This document shows, piece by piece, positions 1 through 6,129 of a DNA stretch of 20,628 bases. A model generated the notes under the pieces. It did no database searches, had not been told where the DNA came from, and saw nothing but the letters and a program-made list of their open reading frames with translations. The DNA is from RGIG1828 sp045536915 (GTDB lineage: Bacteria; Bacillota; Clostridia; UMGS1810). Positions within the stretch are counted from its first letter, which is position 1. Each line of letters opens with the position of its first letter. The DNA is taken from the NCBI GenBank assembly GCA_045536915.1, contig JAZSOL010000236.1:1-20628 (forward strand). The letters are read 5' to 3'. The translations under genes and the position numbers were made by a program.

Positions 1-1
1 A

Positions 2-151
2 TATTACGATCTTATTTTGACAACAAAAAAGAAGTTTTGGGAACGTCTTGGCGCATACGAAGCACCGGAAGAATACAAGCTTTATCTTGATTTAAACGGC
101 ATAAGGCTTGTTATTGATAACGGAGAACTGGATGGGTGGTATGAGCCATGA
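2..151 (+). CDS. Partial hypothetical protein (C-terminal 49 residues)
   Basis: An open frame enters from the left edge and ends with TGA at 149-151. The visible residues include KKFWERLGAYEAPEEY and end in DGWYEP. The stop overlaps the start of the next gene in an ATGA arrangement, so the two are probably translationally coupled. The start lies outside the window. I do not recognise the family. The charged and aromatic composition suggests a small soluble phage protein. The frame and the coupling are seen directly; any function is unknown. Confidence 0.6.
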   Translation, partial: YYDLILTTKKKFWERLGAYEAPEEYKLYLDLNGIRLVIDNGELDGWYEP

Positions 152-759
152 AAGATTGGACAGGAAACGCAAAAAGCATTTTTACCTGCAACGGTGCAAG
201 CAACCACACCGAAGAAGAAAGACAGCCGGAAGATTATTATGCAACAGAGCCAAAGGCTGTTGAAATTCTTCTCGAAAATGAAACGTTTAAAAATGATGTT
301 TGGGAACCGGCTTGCGGAGGGGGACATATAAGCGAAGTGCTTAAAGCACATGGCTACAATGTTCTTTCTACGGATATAATTGACAGGGGTTATCCCGAAA
401 CGGTTATTGATGATTTTTTTACAATATCGAAAGATGATAATTTTCTTTCGCCGGATATTATAACCAATCCGCCATATAAATATGCGAAAGAATTTGTTGA
501 GCACGCATTAGAAATCAGCAAAGACGGAACAAAAATTGCAATGTTTTTGAAATTGACTTTTCTTGAAGGTAAAGCAAGAAAGAAAATGTTTGAAGCAAAT
601 CCGCCAAAAATAATTTATGTTTCGTCTTCCAGACTTCAATGCGCAAAAAACGGGGACTTTGAAAAATACGGAAAAGGCGTAGGAACGGCGGTTGCTTATG
701 GTTGGTATATTTGGGAAAAAGGATTTAAAGGCGATCCAATAATTAAATGGGTAAATTAA
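148..759 (+). CDS. Phage DNA N6-adenine methyltransferase-like protein
   Basis: This 203-residue protein looks like an S-adenosylmethionine-dependent adenine-N6 DNA methyltransferase. Residues 53-59 (EPACGGG) form motif I, the SAM-binding loop, and NPPY at 107-110 is motif IV, the catalytic tetrapeptide of amino-methyltransferases. The region near EDYYATEPKA before motif I is typical of small phage enzymes of this kind. No separate target-recognition domain is apparent, as expected at this length. The ATG overlaps the preceding stop (ATGA), which implies coupling. No restriction partner is visible, so it is probably an orphan enzyme that protects phage DNA from host nucleases or marks it; that role is inference. 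The motifs are seen; the target sequence cannot be read. Confidence 0.85.
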   Translation: MKDWTGNAKSIFTCNGASNHTEEERQPEDYYATEPKAVEILLENETFKNDVWEPACGGGHISEVLKAHGYNVLSTDIIDRGYPETVIDDFFTISKDDNFLSPDIITNPPYKYAKEFVEHALEISKDGTKIAMFLKLTFLEGKARKKMFEANPPKIIYVSSSRLQCAKNGDFEKYGKGVGTAVAYGWYIWEKGFKGDPIIKWVN

Positions 760-788
760 ACTGTTTTTATTTTTAGGAGTTGAAGAAA

Positions 789-944
789 ATGGAAAACCGG
801 GACAAAATCAGCAGAAAGGAAGTTTTAAGACTTTTGAAGTTGGATAGGCTTAAAGCCACAGGAAAAACAATTACCATTTCCGGAGTGGTATATGTTCCGG
901 AAGAATACGTCAGAAACATAATTAAAGCAACGAAAGGGGTTTAA
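789..944 (+). CDS. Small hypothetical protein, 51 residues
   Basis: An ATG at 789 follows a good ribosome binding site (AGGAG at 775-779) and opens a 51-codon frame ending in TAA at 942-944. The product is basic and charged, with a helical N-terminal half (SRKEVLRLLKLDRL) and a short beta-like stretch (TITISGVVYVPEEYV) followed by a basic helix. This could be a small DNA-binding fold, but I do not recognise the family. The next gene begins 2 bases after the stop, so the two form an operon. Confidence 0.6.
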   Translation: MENRDKISRKEVLRLLKLDRLKATGKTITISGVVYVPEEYVRNIIKATKGV

Positions 945-946
945 CA

Positions 947-1123
947 ATGATCAAAAAAATTAAAAAAATCTGGAGCGAATTATGGCTGCCACTTTTGGGA
1001 GCGACAGCATTTGTGGGTGTGCTCTTTGTATTTGCGCTTCTCTGCGGCGTATTTCTTATGGATTACGACCCTCAAATAATGCTTGACGGAATAATGCAGG
1101 ATTTGAAGAATATTTTTAAATAA
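947..1123 (+). CDS. Small single-pass membrane protein, 58 residues
   Basis: ATG 947 is preceded by AAAGGGG at about 933-939 and lies 2 bases after the previous stop. The frame ends at TAA 1121-1123. A basic N-terminus (MIKKIKKIWSE) precedes a hydrophobic segment of about 22 residues (around 15-37) and an acidic C-terminal tail. By the positive-inside rule the N-terminus should be cytoplasmic, giving a type II single-pass protein. No family is recognised. It lies well away from the lysis cassette, so I do not call it a holin. An early membrane-acting phage protein, for example in exclusion or host takeover, is possible but unsupported. Confidence 0.6.
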   Translation: MIKKIKKIWSELWLPLLGATAFVGVLFVFALLCGVFLMDYDPQIMLDGIMQDLKNIFK

Positions 1124-1281
1124 AAAAATAATTTAAAAATTTTTCAAAGTGCCGTACTTGGGCACTACAAATGTGCTAAATTTATATCATGAAATAATAA
1201 AAAGTTTCATTTCTCATTCCTCTTTTCAAATTTCTACTGGCAAAGCGGAAAGACGCTTGGCAACCGGACAGACGGCAATTT

Positions 1282-1374
1282 GTGCAAATGGCGGAACTGG
1301 TTAAACGCGCGGACAAAGTGGTCCGTGAGATGGCGGCCAAATCTCTTGCAAGTTCGAATCTTGCTTTGCACACC
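1282..1374 (+). tRNA. tRNA-Leu-type gene with aberrant anticodon loop (possibly pseudo)
   Basis: The acceptor strands GTGCAAA and TTTGCAC pair over 7 bp, followed by discriminator A and an encoded CCA. TG at positions 8-9, a Leu-like D arm (GCGGAACTGGTTAAACGCG), a long type II variable arm with a GAGAT/ATCTC stem, and a perfect T arm (GCAAG-TTCGAAT-CTTGC) are all present. The anticodon stem CGGAC/GTCCG closes on only six bases (AAAGTG), or on eight if the inner pair opens. No loop places U33 before a Leu anticodon. The body is therefore tRNA-Leu-like, but the decoding loop is not standard. It may be a pseudogene or a non-decoding decoy. Confidence 0.65.
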
Positions 1375-1447
1375 ATAACGGAAAGCCTATGCCGCAAAGT
1401 TAGGACTTAAAAAAGCGGTTTCTTCGCACCGAAAAGCGAAGATTTAT

Positions 1448-1521
1448 TGGAGGTTAGTATAACGGAAGTACAAAAGGCCTTGAACCTTTTGGAGCGGGTC
1501 CAACTCCTGCACCTTCAACCA
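1448..1521 (+). tRNA. tRNA-Gln (anticodon TTG) with C33
   Basis: A 74-base cloverleaf is visible. Acceptor TGGAGGT pairs with ACCTTCA (one G-T pair) and starts with the U1-A72 pair typical of tRNA-Gln. The D arm is GTAT-AACGGAA-GTAC. The anticodon arm is AAAGG-CCTTGAA-CCTTT, placing TTG at positions 34-36. A four-base variable loop, the T arm GCGGG-TCCAACT-CCTGC, discriminator A and an encoded CCA complete it. Position 33 is C instead of the near-universal U. A single T-to-C change from the usual CTTTGAA loop explains this. It lies directly upstream of a terminator and downstream of the Leu-type tRNA. Confidence 0.8.
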
Positions 1522-1557
1522 AAGACTATGCTTTTTGCATGGTCTTTTTTTATTTTT
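1521..1557 (+). terminator. Intrinsic terminator after the tRNA pair
   Basis: AAAGACTATGC (1521-1531) pairs with GCATGGTCTTT (1537-1547) over 11 bp with one T-G pair and a TTTTT loop. A long T-rich tract follows. It begins at the last base of the tRNA CCA end, so it probably ends the early/tRNA transcript. Confidence 0.85.
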
Positions 1558-1563
1558 GAGTAC

Positions 1564-1679
1564 GAGGCGGTCCAAACTCCTTCCGCCGAAAGGTCAAGTG
1601 GGATATAACATCACAGTATAACCGAAGATTTAATCTGTCGGTAAGTCAGAGGGCGGGTGACGTGATGTATAACAAGGAG
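1564..1679 (+). ncRNA. Candidate structured leader RNA (three-way junction) before the HNH gene
   Basis: P1 pairs ACATCAC (1608-1614) with GTGATGT (1662-1668). Inside it, P2 pairs ACCGAAGAT (1621-1629) with ATCT-G-TCGGT (1633-1642, one bulged G) around loop TTA. P3 pairs GTCA (1645-1648) with TGAC (1658-1661) and stacks directly on P1, with the G-rich loop GAGGGCGGG. Upstream, CCGCC at 1583-1587 can pair with GGCGG at 1566-1570 or with GGCGG in the P3 loop (1652-1656). The ribosome binding site AAGGAG follows 5 bases after P1. The pairings are seen; a regulatory function is inference. It does not match a riboswitch class I know. Confidence 0.4.
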
Positions 1680-1683
1680 AAAA

Positions 1684-2025
1684 ATGAAAGATTCTGAATT
1701 AAAAAAACTTCAAACGCTTATTGAAAACGGAACGCCGGAGAAGTTTTATGATTGGCGTGTTTGGCGAAGACTTCGGCAAGAAGTTTTAAAGCTGGATAAT
1801 TTTGAATGTCAGCACTGTAAAGCAAAAGGCAGATACAAAAAAGGTTATATCGTTCACCACATAAAACATTTGGTGGACAGACCCGACCTTGCGCTCAGTA
1901 TATTTGACGGAAAAGAAAGACAGCTTGTTACTCTTTGCAAAGACTGCCACGAAAAAGAACATCCGGAAAGTTTAAAACAATTTGCTCAATGCAACGAGCG
2001 GGTTACAGAGGAACGGTGGGACTGA
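1684..2025 (+). CDS. HNH endonuclease (packaging-associated)
   Basis: This 113-residue protein has the zinc-stabilised HNH pattern: C42 and C45 (CQHC), the H58-H59 pair in IVHHIKHL, and C85, C88, H89 and H93 in LCKDCHEKEH. The metal-binding histidines would support DNA nicking. HNH genes of this size immediately before the terminase genes are a hallmark of many cos-type siphoviruses, where the HNH protein cooperates with terminase in cutting cos. The ATG has a strong ribosome binding site (AAGGAG at 1674-1679). The gene is preceded by the foldable leader and followed by the candidate packaging site. The motif identification is firm; the role in cos cleavage is inferred from position. Confidence 0.9.
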   Translation: MKDSELKKLQTLIENGTPEKFYDWRVWRRLRQEVLKLDNFECQHCKAKGRYKKGYIVHHIKHLVDRPDLALSIFDGKERQLVTLCKDCHEKEHPESLKQFAQCNERVTEERWD

Positions 2026-2148
2026 TACCCCCCTCAAAAAAATCACTTTCGAGCGGGTTTCTGCCTACTCGCGGTGGTCCGTGACAATTTAGATTTTCTA
2101 TGCGCGCGTGCGCGCGAATTTAGATAACAAAAGGAGAAAACGCCAAAA
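2026..2148. other. HNH-terS spacer, candidate cos/packaging region
   Basis: The 123-base spacer holds a C6 tract followed after two bases by A7 (about 2028-2042), a GC-rich stretch around 2051-2080, and an alternating GC block at 2102-2116. That block is flanked by the direct repeat AATTTAGAT at 2086-2094 and 2117-2125. A ribosome binding site (AAAGGAG) near 2130 serves the small terminase. Position between HNH and terS is where cos lies in HK97-like phages, but the nick sites cannot be read from sequence alone. Confidence 0.4.
2086..2125. repeat. Direct repeat AATTTAGAT flanking a GC-alternating palindrome
   Basis: Two exact 9-base copies start 31 bases apart. Between them lies a 15-base alternating purine-pyrimidine run (2102-2116) with near dyad symmetry, able to form a hairpin or a left-handed helix. 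Such an iteron-plus-palindrome layout would suit binding of terminase small subunit or an architectural protein; this is inference. Confidence 0.5.
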
Positions 2149-2481
2149 ATGGGCACAAATAAAACAAAAAGGAAAGAAAAAGAACTTAAACAAGCTCTTT
2201 TGGATAATTTAACCGCAAGAGGACTTGTTGAAGAAGTTTACACCGATAAGGTCAATGAATATATGGACCTTTGGCGGCAAAGAATGTTGCTCAAACAAGA
2301 TATTGAAGAAAGAGGAATATCTGTGTTTGATTTGAAGCGTGGAGGAATTGTTGAAAACCGCAGCGTTTCGCTGGAAGTACAAGTTTCCCGCCAGATGCTT
2401 GCTATTTATACCGCACTTGGTTTTAAAGACATTTCCGCCAACGCAAAAGTAACTTGCGGTGGTGAGGACGATGACCTCTAA
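2149..2481 (+). CDS. terS: Terminase small subunit (P27-like)
   Basis: This 110-residue protein resembles the P27 family of phage small terminases. It has a basic N-terminus, a helical core (YTDKVNEYMDLWRQRMLLKQDI), the turn region RGISVFD, and the conserved C-terminal helix with SRQMLAIYTALGF. An acidic tail (GGEDDDL) ends it. Small terminases form ring oligomers that recognise phage DNA and hand it to the large subunit. The ATG follows AAAAGGAG at about 2129-2136. Its 3' end overlaps the large terminase start, which implies translational coupling. Position between HNH and terL supports the call as much as the sequence does. Confidence 0.85.
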   Translation: MGTNKTKRKEKELKQALLDNLTARGLVEEVYTDKVNEYMDLWRQRMLLKQDIEERGISVFDLKRGGIVENRSVSLEVQVSRQMLAIYTALGFKDISANAKVTCGGEDDDL

Positions 2482-4141
2482 TATTCCGCCGGAGGTTCTT
2501 GAATATATTGAACTTGTCGAAAAAGGAATACATCGAACTTGCGAGGAACAAAAAGCGCTTGTTAGATACATTCGTAATTGCTTTGCAACGGAAGACATCC
2601 ATGTTGACGTTGTACAGCTACATAATTATTTAAAACTTGTAAAATATTTTCCTTACGATGATTTACTACCGTGGGAAAAATTTATAATTGCGCTGTGGGA
2701 TTGCACATATACGGCGGACGGCGATCCGCGGTGGGATACGCTTCTTTGCATTGTTGGCCGTGGCGCAGGAAAGGACGGATTAATTGCTTTTGATTCGTTC
2801 TGTTCCGTTTCGCCATATAACCCAATCGCAAAATATAACGTTGATATTTGTGCGAACAACGAAGACCAGGCAGTAACGCCGGTTAAGGATATTGCGGAAG
2901 CTCTTGAAAACCCGGCTTTTGAAACGAAACTGAAAAAACATTTTTACCACACAAAAGAAGTTGTTCAAGGACGCAAAAATGGCGGCGTTATTAAAGGCAG
3001 AACAAATAACCCGAAAGGCCGTGACGGTATGCGAAGCGGCAAGGTAGTGTTTAACGAAGTTCATCAATATGAAAACTACGATAACATTACAGTTTTTATT
3101 ACCGGCCAGGGCAAAGTTCCGCAACCGCGAATGGGCGTTTTTTCTTCCAACGGCGAAGTTAACGATGGACCGCTGGACGATTACCTTTCCATTGGCCGAA
3201 GAATTCTTTTTGAGGGCGAAGCAGACGACGGCATTTTGCCGTTTTTTTGTTTGCTTCCAAACGAAAGCGAAGTTGACGACCCGGAAAACTGGTATAAGGC
3301 GAACCCTTCGCTTTATTATTTTCCGCATTTAAAAAAAGAAATTGAAAAAGAATATAGGAAATGGAAGAAAAACCCGGAAGAAAACAGCAGTTTTTTAATT
3401 AAACGCATGGGAATCCGGAAAGGCTTTAAAGACATTGCAGTAACCGACTATGAAAAGGTTAAAGCAACAAACAAAGAATTACCGGATTTGACCGGTTGGA
3501 CTTGTACGGTCGGAATAGACTATGCGGAACTTTCGGACTGGGCGGGAGTTAACTTCCATTTCAGAAAAGGAAACCAACGTTTTGATATAAACCATGCGTG
3601 GGTTTGCTTGCAGTCAAAAACGCTTCCGAAAGTACACGCGCCATGGCAAGCCTGGGCAGAGCAAGGGCACATAACTCTTGTTGATGATGTTTCCATTCCG
3701 CCGGAAGTTATTTCCGAATATATAGCAATTATGGGAAGAAAGTACCATATAAAAATGCTTGCAATGGATAACTTCCGTTGGGCGCTTATGGCAGACGCAC
3801 TTCGGAAAATCGGTTTTGATGCCAACGATAAAAAACGCGTGAAACTTATTCGAAGCAGCGACATTATGAAAGTTGAACCGGTTATCCAGGAATGTTTTGA
3901 CCGCGAATATTTTACATGGGGAAACAACCCGGTTTTGCGCTGGGCGGTCAACAACACAAAAAGAGTGCGAAGCTCAAAGAAAATCGGTTCCGATACCGGG
4001 AACTTTTATTATGCAAAAATTGAAGCAAAAAGCAGAAAGACGGACCCTTTTATGGCGCTTGTTGCTTCGATGGCCGTTGAAAATGAGCTTGGAAGCGGAA
4101 AAACAATTGCCCCGCCGAAGATTGGCGCAATGGCAATTTGA
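2471..4141 (+). CDS. terL: Terminase large subunit (ATPase and nuclease)
   Basis: This two-domain DNA-packaging motor protein of about 556 residues resembles the Terminase_1 group. The Walker A loop GRGAGKD has its lysine near residue 101. A Walker B-like strand with catalytic acid (VVFNEVHQY, glutamate near 196) follows. The RNase H-like nuclease begins near VGIDYAELSDW, with an aspartate near 350, and includes AMDNFRW. I chose ATG 2471 because AGG lies just upstream; in-frame GTG codons at 2459 and 2462 are alternatives that add 3-4 residues. The start overlaps terS. The protein docks on the portal, pumps DNA using ATP, and cuts concatemers. Length and motifs fit an intact gene. Confidence 0.93.
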   Translation: MTSNIPPEVLEYIELVEKGIHRTCEEQKALVRYIRNCFATEDIHVDVVQLHNYLKLVKYFPYDDLLPWEKFIIALWDCTYTADGDPRWDTLLCIVGRGAGKDGLIAFDSFCSVSPYNPIAKYNVDICANNEDQAVTPVKDIAEALENPAFETKLKKHFYHTKEVVQGRKNGGVIKGRTNNPKGRDGMRSGKVVFNEVHQYENYDNITVFITGQGKVPQPRMGVFSSNGEVNDGPLDDYLSIGRRILFEGEADDGILPFFCLLPNESEVDDPENWYKANPSLYYFPHLKKEIEKEYRKWKKNPEENSSFLIKRMGIRKGFKDIAVTDYEKVKATNKELPDLTGWTCTVGIDYAELSDWAGVNFHFRKGNQRFDINHAWVCLQSKTLPKVHAPWQAWAEQGHITLVDDVSIPPEVISEYIAIMGRKYHIKMLAMDNFRWALMADALRKIGFDANDKKRVKLIRSSDIMKVEPVIQECFDREYFTWGNNPVLRWAVNNTKRVRSSKKIGSDTGNFYYAKIEAKSRKTDPFMALVASMAVENELGSGKTIAPPKIGAMAI

Positions 4142-4158
4142 AAGAGGTGTTTAACATT
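4141..4158 (+). promoter_or_regulatory. Ribosome binding site pointing to an ATT start for the portal gene
   Basis: AAAGAGGTG at 4141-4149 is followed after six bases (TTTAAC) by ATT at 4156. The same motif places the Dit start (AAGAGGTG, five bases, GTG 12408) and the tape-measure start (GAGGTG, ATG 10249). The earlier in-frame TTG 4138 and GTG 4147 have no ribosome binding site in front of them. Confidence 0.5.
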
Positions 4159-5349
4159 AACTTTTTTAAACAATTTATAGAACCCAAAACCGAAAAAACG
4201 GTTATAAAAGAGGTTTCCTGTAAGGAACTTTTTGAAAAAGCCGCTGAATTTGAATTCAGAAAATTAAGTTTTGAGCTTTGCGTCAATATGATCGCAAACG
4301 CGGTCAGCCGTTGCGAGTTTAAGACTTATGAAAACCGGCAAGAAGTGCGAAACAGAGAATACTGGATTTGGAACTTTGAACCGAACGTGAACCAAAATGC
4401 AACAACGTTTTGGCACAAACTGGTTTACAGCTTATATTCAAAAAACGAAGCGCTTGTTTTAGATATTGGAAAAACCGAGCACGAACCGGTGCTTGTTGTT
4501 GCGGATGAATGGGATTCTTCGGGATTTTATCCGAAAAAACAAAAAGAATATTTTAACGTTAAAGTTGGAGAAGTTGATTACAAAAAAACTTTTAAAGAAG
4601 AAGATGTTTTGCATTTTCAGCTTTACAACGAAAATATTGCAAAAGTGCTTAAAAAAATAAACAACGCTTATGAAGAACTTATTGCAAGCGCTGCAGCAAA
4701 TTATACCTGGAGCAAAGGCCAGCATTGGAAAGTTCACATTGATTCTATTGCGCAAAATCGTGAAGACGGAGATTTTGAAAGCACTTTTGCAAAAATGCTC
4801 GAAGAACAGTTGAAACCGTTTTTTGGCAGTTTCAGAACAATTCTTCCGGAGTTTGACGGTTTTAAATACACAAATGAAAACGGCGACGTTAAACAAGATG
4901 TTGAAGAATTCAGAAAAATGGCTGAGGATATTTTTGACTATACCGCAAGGGCATTTTTAATTCCGGCTGTTCTTGTAAACGGAAAAGTTGAAGCAACCGC
5001 AGACGCAAATAACCGTTTTTTAACTTACTGCGTAGATCCTCTTTTGGACCAGCTTGACAGCGAAATTAACAGAAAAATATATGGTTATGACGATTGGGCG
5101 AAAGGCGACTATTTGAAAGCCGATTCTTCGTCCATTATTCATTTTGACCTGTTCGCCAACGCCGCCAATATTGAAAAAATTGTCGGTTCCGGCGCTTTTT
5201 CAATAAATGCAATTCTCAAGGCGGCCGGGCAGGAGCCTATTAATGAAGAGTGGGCAAACCAGCACTATATGACGAAAAACATCGGAACGGTGCAGGAGCT
5301 TACAAATCAGAAAGGAGGTATAAGCAATGAAAAGAATGTGGGAGCTTAA
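4156..5349 (+). CDS. Portal protein
   Basis: This protein of about 397 residues resembles HK97-type portals. It has an N-terminal region with FKQFIEPKTEK, the conserved wing segment ending KTYENRQEVRNREYW, the NVNQNATTFWHKLVYSLYSKNEALVL strand-helix region, and a C-terminal stem/crown with YTARAFLIPAVLVNG and FLTYCVDPLLDQLDSEINRKIY. Twelve copies would form the ring at the capsid vertex through which terminase pumps DNA. The start is uncertain. The frame is open from TTG 4138, but the ribosome binding site fits ATT 4156, giving NFFKQF after the initiator. The 3' end overlaps the protease start. The family call rests on sequence pattern and position between terL and protease. Confidence 0.88.
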   Translation: MNFFKQFIEPKTEKTVIKEVSCKELFEKAAEFEFRKLSFELCVNMIANAVSRCEFKTYENRQEVRNREYWIWNFEPNVNQNATTFWHKLVYSLYSKNEALVLDIGKTEHEPVLVVADEWDSSGFYPKKQKEYFNVKVGEVDYKKTFKEEDVLHFQLYNENIAKVLKKINNAYEELIASAAANYTWSKGQHWKVHIDSIAQNREDGDFESTFAKMLEEQLKPFFGSFRTILPEFDGFKYTNENGDVKQDVEEFRKMAEDIFDYTARAFLIPAVLVNGKVEATADANNRFLTYCVDPLLDQLDSEINRKIYGYDDWAKGDYLKADSSSIIHFDLFANAANIEKIVGSGAFSINAILKAAGQEPINEEWANQHYMTKNIGTVQELTNQKGGISNEKNVGA

Positions 5350-6109
5350 ACAGTCTGCAAATCTTGATGTAGTTGACCTTTATATCTACCAAGAAATTGA
5401 AAGCGACGGTTATGACTGGTGGGAAAACGAAGTTATTGAAAGTGAAACCAGCGCAAACCATTTTAAAAATGAGCTTGCAAAATATCCAAACGCTTCTCAA
5501 ATCAACATTTACATCAACAGCAACGGCGGAAGCGTTTATGAGGGAACCGCGATTTATAACCAGCTTAAACGCCACCCGGCGCATAAAACTGTTTATATTG
5601 ATGGTTTTGCTTGTTCTATTGCATCTGTTATTGCTATGGCGGGTGATGAAATCATTATGCCGCGAAATTCTCTTATGATGATTCACAACATGATGATGGG
5701 CGTTTTTGGAAATTCGAAAGAAATCCGCAAAGCCGCCGATGACCTTGACACAATTAATGCCGCAGGCAGACAGGCTTATCTTATGAAAGCCGGCGAAAAA
5801 CTTTCCGAAGAAAATCTCATTGAAATGATGGATGCTGAAACCTGGCTAACTGCGGAACAATGTATTGAATACGGCCTTGCCGATAAATACGCGGAAAAAG
5901 ATGCGGACATGGAAAAGGCAAAACAAATGCTCCAAAAAGCAAACATGAGCATTGAGCAGCGTATCAATATTCAAAAAAGCCTTGCGGCACAGCTCCGTGA
6001 ATTAACCGAAATCCCCAAAAATCCTGTTAAACAGGAAAAAGAAATTAAAGAAACCGAAGAAAAAACCGGAAGCATTATGCAGATGCTGGCCGGTTTTTTT
6101 AATACTTAA
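5327..6109 (+). CDS. ClpP-like head maturation protease
   Basis: This 260-residue serine protease has the ClpP fold signature: INSNGGSVYEG (oxyanion region), FACSIASVIAMAGD with nucleophile S97, MMIHNM with H120, and DAETWLTAEQ with D169. Phage members of this group (S14-like) process the capsid protein and scaffold during prohead maturation. ATG 5327 follows a strong AAAGGAGG and overlaps the portal 3' end by 23 bases. The C-terminal 60 residues are charged and end in a short hydrophobic tail (MLAGFFNT). This tail may help in co-assembly or contribute scaffold function, since no separate scaffold gene is seen. All three catalytic residues are present. Confidence 0.92.
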   Translation: MKRMWELKQSANLDVVDLYIYQEIESDGYDWWENEVIESETSANHFKNELAKYPNASQINIYINSNGGSVYEGTAIYNQLKRHPAHKTVYIDGFACSIASVIAMAGDEIIMPRNSLMMIHNMMMGVFGNSKEIRKAADDLDTINAAGRQAYLMKAGEKLSEENLIEMMDAETWLTAEQCIEYGLADKYAEKDADMEKAKQMLQKANMSIEQRINIQKSLAAQLRELTEIPKNPVKQEKEIKETEEKTGSIMQMLAGFFNT

Positions 6110-6129
6110 AAGAAAGGAAGATTTTTTTA

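Larger units (their letters stand above)
1124..1683. other. 560-base region without protein genes: tRNAs, terminator, RNA leader
   Basis: No convincing protein frame lies here. The stretch contains a short hairpin at about 1149-1167 (AGTGCC paired with GGCACT, no T-tract), a Leu-type tRNA-like gene, a Gln-type tRNA gene, an intrinsic terminator, and a foldable leader ahead of the HNH gene. A minus-strand frame at 1182-1397 runs straight across the Leu-type tRNA and is rejected. The part from about 1190 to 1280 shows nothing I can assign. No promoter was recognised with confidence. Confidence 0.7.

Noticed and set aside
1149..1170. A terminator after the small membrane gene
   Set aside because: AGTGCC and GGCACT can pair over 6 bp, but no T-tract follows, so it is too weak to call.
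1182..1397. A 71-residue minus-strand protein gene
   Set aside because: It runs across the complete Leu-type tRNA body and has no ribosome binding site.
1608..1668. A purine-type riboswitch or hammerhead ribozyme in the HNH leader
   Set aside because: The three-way junction lacks the purine riboswitch J2/3 pyrimidine core (only AA joins P2 and P3), and no CTGANGA/GAAA hammerhead core is present.
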